A stretch of 64,000 nt of DNA from Nocardioides panzhihuensis. Lineage in GTDB: Bacteria > Actinomycetota > Actinomycetes > Propionibacteriales > Nocardioidaceae. The stretch is from NCBI RefSeq assembly GCF_013408335.1, contig NZ_JACBZR010000001.1, forward strand, positions 4,565,501 through 4,629,500. The letters are read 5' to 3'. The notes beneath the pieces were generated by a model. The model made no database searches and had not been told where the DNA came from. It saw nothing but the letters and a program-made list of their open reading frames with translations. The translations under genes and the position numbers were made by a program. This document shows positions 61,201 to 64,000 of the stretch, in pieces; position 1 is the stretch's first letter, and every line of letters begins with the position of its first letter.

Positions 61201-61522
61201 GACCTCGGAGCCGAAGACCGACGTCGACTTCGACAGTCTCGGCTCACTCTTCGACATCGAGGCTCCGGAAGGCTCGGTCACCGCCGAGGCTCCGGCCGCA
61301 CCCGCTCCCACCGAGGCCGCTCCTGTGGCCGAGGCTCCTGCGGAGACCGTGGCCGAGGCGGCACCCGTCGAGGCTGCACCTGTCGAGGAGGCGGCAGTCG
61401 AGACGGAGACTCCGGCCGAGCCGGAGCCCGCGCCGAAGCCCGCGCCGTCGGTGAGCGGAGAGGCGCACACGCCGCGTACCGACGTCGACATCCACGAGAC
61501 AGGGTCGCTCTTCGACCTCTGA
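58235..61522 (+). CDS. Membrane Fe-S oxidoreductase (HdrD/GlpC-like, Rv0338c type) with 10 x SLFD tail
   Basis: 1,095 residues. N-terminal membrane helices (about 1-250; heme b-type domain) are followed by two 4Fe-4S motifs, CTECGRCQSQCP (from 325) and CTSCGACVQQCP (from 410). Two CCG-type domains follow (VGCAGAYEDRAKK; CFIGRHNGVYE ... SFCCGAGGARMW). This matches the mycobacterial iron-sulfur reductase Rv0338c. From about residue 770 the chain is Ala/Pro/Glu-rich and disordered, with ten SLFD motifs (GSLFDTP, GSLFDVP, GSLFDIP) and GSLFDL as the last residues. It may link beta-oxidation electrons to quinone; the tail's partner is unknown. Confidence 0.9.
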   Translation: MLQIIAIVVCLAATVATAYLVIKAVRSMLAVIKIGTPISRVDQPLARTLTMLKETVLHTRMLQWTWIGVLHWFAFAAFLLLSTAVGAAYFQLFDPEWTLPVIGQLFVYEWLAELLGLLGALGIIPLIIYRVTHLPSKMGRSTRFFGSTQWQAFFVEAMVLLESAAILFIRGAEYNLAKAHGGEVAEHATAFHFPVSQFFGALYPTGPDAVHTLENVIYSIAAFKIITALIWLAVVSTHLTMGVAWHRFTAWFNIWFKREPGSRTSDTEGARPLGTALGAIKPMLIDGKPVTLEDVEEDRIPEDAILGVGSIQDFSWKGILDFTTCTECGRCQSQCPAWNTEKPLSPKLLVMGLREHAYAAAGDSDLKELPLIGKADGAPAGSESNTEVLDWFYNPEDGGFVIDEDVLWSCTSCGACVQQCPVDIEHVDHIMDMRRYQVLVESNFPTELNGLFKGLEGKGNPWNMNANARMDWAKDLPFDVKEVGKDIESLEEVDWLFWVGCAGAYEDRAKKTTRAVAELLDMAGVSFGVLGNGETCTGDSARRAGNEFVFQGLAQQNVETFKEFKVKKAVTTCAHCFNTLKNEYKEFGIELEVVHHTQLLNRLVREGKLTPIADGAGAHKRSITYHDPCFIGRHNGVYEPPRELLQIMPGAEYKEMPRNSERSFCCGAGGARMWMEEKIGSRINENRTDEAVATGADQIAVGCPFCRVMLSDGLTKAQANGAAREEVEVLDVAQMLLASVKGEQATKLAPGDGAKVGAAAKAAPVVEEAAPAPDSASAAAGSSLFDSPAEATETPKAPSDASSLFDTPAPAEPASGGTSGGGSLFDTPAPAAEPEKPASGGSLFDDGGSLFDTPAETTEESPASSGSLFDVPADKPADEPAAKPAEEPAVDLGAGGSLFDVPAQQAEPAAAPEAKAAPAAEPEAPAAAPAAEPAAEEPSVDLSAGGSLFDIPAAEPEQAPAKAPEASAPAEAPAAPAAPAAPAEAGSGVTSEPKTDVDFDSLGSLFDIEAPEGSVTAEAPAAPAPTEAAPVAEAPAETVAEAAPVEAAPVEEAAVETETPAEPEPAPKPAPSVSGEAHTPRTDVDIHETGSLFDL

Positions 61523-61552
61523 TCCCACCGCAGCCCAGTCCGGCTGCTCCAG

Positions 61553-61597
61553 ACGATGACACCTTGTGAACGATTCACAAGGTGTCATCGTCATTTT
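61553..61597 (+). terminator. Intrinsic terminator after the Fe-S reductase gene
   Basis: A perfect 18-bp stem (ACGATGACACCTTGTGAA and complement) with CGA loop is followed by CATTTT. Confidence 0.9.
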
Positions 61598-61598
61598 G

Positions 61599-61691
61599 GC
61601 CGAGACGTCACTCGCGTCGGCCGAGACGGCACCAGCGTGTCCACTCGACCGACGCACCTGACGTCTCGGCCGACCGGAGTGACGCCTCGGC
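61599..61691. repeat. Imperfect ~30-bp inverted repeat upstream of the RHH gene
   Basis: GCCGAGACGTCACTC, a short spacer and TCGGCCGAGACG (61599-61628) face an inverted counterpart ending at 61691 with a few mismatches. Each arm contains GACGTC, related to the operator boxes that follow. Confidence 0.65.
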
Positions 61692-61699
61692 GAGGGCTC

Positions 61700-61750
61700 T
61701 GACGTCACGTGATGTCAGACTGGGGTTGTTATGACGTCACGATGATGTCA
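61700..61750. promoter_or_regulatory. Array of four TGAYGTCA operator boxes
   Basis: TGACGTCA (61700), TGATGTCA (61710), TGACGTCA (61732), TGATGTCA (61743): two pairs with 10-11 bp phasing, one DNA turn, ending 11 nt before the ATG. This matches how ribbon-helix-helix dimers dock cooperatively, so the encoded RHH protein probably represses itself here. Confidence 0.75.
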
Positions 61751-61761
61751 TAGTGGTGCGT

Positions 61762-62343
61762 ATGGACATCACGCCGTATATCGACAGCCTGCGACGAGAC
61801 CTGCTGGCCGCGGCCGAGGCATCGGGGCCGGAGGCGCGGGAGACCACGGAGCGGCTCACCTATGCGCTCGACCCGGCCGCGCGGCTCGCCATGATGGAGG
61901 CGGTGAGCCAGGCAGCTGCCGAGATCACCGCAGAGCTGCCGACGGGCAACGTGGACGTACGCCTGCGAGGGCGCGACCTGGAATTCGGCGTCACGCTTCC
62001 GGCGCTCGCCGAACCGGTCGCCCCCACCCCGCCGACACCGCCCGCTCCCCCGGCTCCCCCAGTCCCGCCGGAGCTCGAGACCGACGACTCTCTCTCCCGG
62101 GTGAGCCTCCGCATCCCGGAGTCGCTCAAGGCGAAGGCCGAGGAGGCGGCGGCCGACGCGGGCCAGTCGCTCAACACCTGGCTGGTCGGCGCGGTGCGGG
62201 CAGCGACGCGGGAGAACACGGTCGGCGTCGACGTCGACCTCTCCGCGATCCCACACATCGTCAACGAGGCGATGAGCAACCTCGATCCCTTCCGCGGGGG
62301 CAACCGCGGTAGGTCCGACCGCCGGATGACCGGCTGGCTCTGA
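61762..62343 (+). CDS. Ribbon-helix-helix (HicB/Arc-type) DNA-binding protein
   Basis: 193 residues from ATG 61762 (GTG 61753 alternative). A helical N-terminal domain, a Pro-rich linker (PTPPTPPAPPAPPVPPE, about 90-107) and an RHH module (SRVSLRIPESLKAKAEEAAADAGQ-SLNTWLVGAVRAAT). The Arg/Ser beta strand and following helices are typical of HicB-like antitoxin or repressor folds. No toxin is visible beside it. It is followed after 73 nt by the DUF4097 gene and lies behind four phased operator boxes. Confidence 0.8.
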   Translation: MDITPYIDSLRRDLLAAAEASGPEARETTERLTYALDPAARLAMMEAVSQAAAEITAELPTGNVDVRLRGRDLEFGVTLPALAEPVAPTPPTPPAPPAPPVPPELETDDSLSRVSLRIPESLKAKAEEAAADAGQSLNTWLVGAVRAATRENTVGVDVDLSAIPHIVNEAMSNLDPFRGGNRGRSDRRMTGWL

Positions 62344-62416
62344 TCTGACCCGAGACGCACCAACGGACGGCCACCCGGCCGGTCCGGTAGATCAGCACAC
62401 CCTGAGGAGCAGCACC

Positions 62417-63178
62417 ATGAGCACGTACACCTTCATGTCCACCGCACCCGCCAAGCTCTTCGTCGAGTTCGGCAAGGGCAACCTCGAGGTCCAGGCGACC
62501 GACACCGACGAGACGACCGTCGAGGTCGACGGCGATGACGCCGAGAGTCTGGTCGTCGAGCAGAACGGCGACACGATCAACGTCATCGACCCGCACAAGG
62601 GCCCGTTCAGCCGCTCGCGGCGCTACGACATCACCATCACGGCGCCGTCCCGCAGCCAGCTGCGAGCACGCACCGGAAGCGCCGACATCGCCACCCAGGG
62701 GGTCCTCCGGGCGGCGTGGATCCAGACCGGCTCCGGCGACGTACGGATCGACCAGGTCGCCGAGGAGTTCCAGGTCGAGTCCGGCTCCGGGGACATCGAG
62801 GCCGACACCCTCGGCGGTCACGCCTCGATCAAGTCCGGATCAGGCGACATCCGGATCGGTACGGCCCACGACCTGAATACCAAGACCGGATCCGGAACCG
62901 TGGAGATCGACGAGGTCGAGGGCGACGTGAGCCACTCGACCGGCGCCGGAGACTTCGCGATCCACTCGGTCAGCGCGGGGCGGATCTCGGTGAAGGGGGC
63001 CTCCTCCGACGTACACATCGGGATCCCGAACGGCACCCCGGTCTGGACCGACATCAACACCGTGACCGGCCGGTGCACCAGCACTGTCCAGAGTGCTGGC
63101 GCACCGGCCGCGGGTGAGCCCTACGTCGAGCTCCGGACCACCACTGTCAGCGGTGACGTGACCCTCGTCGGGCTCTGA
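62417..63178 (+). CDS. DUF4097 beta-helix-like protein
   Basis: 253 residues, start ATG 62417 with GAGGAG upstream. Repeats of the pattern SGSGDI (TGSGDVRID, SGSGDIEAD, SGSGDIRIG, TGSGTVEID) predict a right-handed beta-helix of the DUF4097 type. No signal peptide or membrane segment is evident, so it may be cytoplasmic. Together with the upstream RHH gene it makes a common actinobacterial pair; the function is unknown. Confidence 0.85.
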   Translation: MSTYTFMSTAPAKLFVEFGKGNLEVQATDTDETTVEVDGDDAESLVVEQNGDTINVIDPHKGPFSRSRRYDITITAPSRSQLRARTGSADIATQGVLRAAWIQTGSGDVRIDQVAEEFQVESGSGDIEADTLGGHASIKSGSGDIRIGTAHDLNTKTGSGTVEIDEVEGDVSHSTGAGDFAIHSVSAGRISVKGASSDVHIGIPNGTPVWTDINTVTGRCTSTVQSAGAPAAGEPYVELRTTTVSGDVTLVGL

Positions 63179-63188
63179 GTCCGAAGGG

Positions 63189-63485
63189 CTACTTCTCCTC
63201 GCCGGCCCCGGGGGCGTCCGGCACGACCGGCCGGAGCAGACCCCAGGCGATGAAGATCGCCCCGATGACGAGCAGGACGATGCCCGCCCAGAGGTTGGCG
63301 TTGGGCCCGCCGGTCTTGTCGACCTCCGGGTCGCCGAACAGACCCATCAGCAGCAGGATGACGCCGTAGATCGCGAGCAGGGCCCCGATCACGTTGCGGA
63401 TGTCGAAGAGCGCCAGCAGCGTGCCGAGAAGCCCCTTGTTGGAATCAGCCATGTTGGAGTCAGCCTTGTTGGATTCGGTGGACAT
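63189..63485 (-). CDS. Small two-helix membrane protein
   Basis: 98 residues: a polar N-terminus (MSTESNKADSNMADSNKG), then helix 1 (about 30-50, IGALLAIYGVILLLMGLF) and helix 2 (about 66-85, WAGIVLLVIGAIFIAWGLL) with a Pro-rich end. It starts 10 nt after the symporter stop on the same strand, so it is probably co-transcribed with the symporter as an accessory or small subunit. No family name. Confidence 0.8.
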   Translation of the reverse strand: MSTESNKADSNMADSNKGLLGTLLALFDIRNVIGALLAIYGVILLLMGLFGDPEVDKTGGPNANLWAGIVLLVIGAIFIAWGLLRPVVPDAPGAGEEK

Positions 63486-63495
63486 CTCAGCCTCC

Positions 63496-64000
63496 TTAGA
63501 AGATCACGTTCAAGATGGTGACCATGACCAGCGCGACACCTGCCAGGGGCACCGGCCGCGCATACCACGGGCGTCCGGCGTCCTCGGGGTCGACGAGGTC
63601 CTCCTTCGGGGTCTCCGAGTAGACCAGACCCTTCAAGGAGCCCTCCGGCTTCGGCTTGGTCACCAGCGAGACGATCACGCTGACGACGATGTCGACGACG
63701 AAGGCCGCACCGGCAGCCACGAACGACGCGCCCTGGCCGGACAGCGGCAGCACACCGACGGACAGCCCGCCGAGCGTGCCCTCGGCGAGGATGCCGACGA
63801 GCATCGCGGCCAAGGTGCCGGAGACCAGACCGGCCCAGCCGGCGGTCGCGGTCATCCGCTTCCAGAACATACCCAGGATGAACGTCGCGAACAGCGGCGC
63901 GTTGAAGAACCCGAACAGGGTCTGCAGGTAGTCCATGATGTTGGAGAAGCTGGACGCCAGGACCGCGGTGAAGATCGCGATGGCGGTCGCCGAGACGGTG
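63496..64000 (-). CDS. Sodium:solute symporter (SSS family), 3' part
   Basis: The frame is open beyond the right edge; the visible C-terminal ~167 residues include LQTLFGFFNAPLFATFILGMFWKR, GWAGLVSGTLAAMLVGILAE, a TM with VVDIVVSVIVSLVTKPKPEG and a last helix ending VTILNVIF. The Phe-rich FFNAPLFATF and GMFWKR segments are hallmarks of SSS symporters that use a Na+ gradient. The substrate is not determinable here. The small membrane protein gene follows. Confidence 0.88.
   Translation of the reverse strand, partial: TVSATAIAIFTAVLASSFSNIMDYLQTLFGFFNAPLFATFILGMFWKRMTATAGWAGLVSGTLAAMLVGILAEGTLGGLSVGVLPLSGQGASFVAAGAAFVVDIVVSVIVSLVTKPKPEGSLKGLVYSETPKEDLVDPEDAGRPWYARPVPLAGVALVMVTILNVIF

Overview
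The window is high-GC DNA of Gram-positive actinobacterial type. A Nocardioides-like member of the Propionibacteriales is the likeliest source, though no rRNA or marker gene is present to prove it. The pointers are a full mce lipid-import operon, an HspR/HAIR heat-shock circuit, a DUF222-HNH gene of the 13E12 type, GTG/TTG starts, many 4-nt ATGA/GTGA gene overlaps, and actinobacterial REP palindromes. I see no tRNA, rRNA or CRISPR array.

Layout. 1-1.85 kb: 5' part of clpB (minus) behind a HAIR operator. 1.9-3.3 kb: a two-gene SCO6045-like/Cys-Gly-tail peptide unit and a secreted peptidoglycan-binding protein that sits in a lower-GC insert next to a duplicated scrap of a mce-associated gene. 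3.36-14.0 kb: a complete mce operon read leftward (fused ATPase-permease, second permease, six Mce proteins, a 28-residue coupled sORF, two Mce-associated proteins), with a divergent PucR-type regulator and a 20-bp palindrome between them. 15.5-21.2 kb: a degenerate P-type-ATPase-like HAD protein, a lytic transglycosylase, a ferritin-like diiron protein and a class A PBP. 21.36-22.4 kb: a DUF692 (MNIO) enzyme overlapping a membrane peptide with a Cys/Gly tail. 22.4-27.1 kb: two tandem copies of a [DUF445-like membrane protein + Abi-alpha-like protein] cassette. 27.6-31.9 kb: dnaK-grpE-dnaJ-hspR operon with its own HAIR operator. 32.1-33.7 kb: aldo-keto reductase and a membrane-anchored secreted protein. 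33.7-40.1 kb: two paralogous LuxR-family ATPase regulators, each preceded by a homologous basic sORF and a shared promoter-like motif. 40.2-42.5 kb: an IS481-type insertion sequence with CCTAGG target duplication, a nitroreductase, REP arrays and a multi-hairpin element. 42.5-53.1 kb: DUF222-HNH, SDR, a RibD-type reductase with a decayed second copy, HxlR regulator, GTPase, C39-like peptidase, M20 peptidase-MFS pair, DUF1992 and GlxA-type regulator. 53.2-58.1 kb: two CoA-ester lyases, a Pro/Ala-rich membrane protein and a secreted protein behind a structured leader. 58.2-64 kb: a very long Fe-S oxidoreductase with a 10 x SLFD tail, a ribbon-helix-helix protein with an operator array, a DUF4097 protein, a small membrane protein and the end of a sodium:solute symporter.

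How they work together. clpB and dnaK-grpE-dnaJ-hspR share near-identical HAIR operators and form one HspR regulon split across the window. The mce operon is co-translated almost throughout. The best candidates for undescribed biology are the MNIO enzyme with two possible Cys-rich substrates (one 20 kb away), the 28-residue sORF present twice with near-identical DNA and coupled at both ends, the duplicated sORF + LuxR units, and the SLFD-repeat tail.
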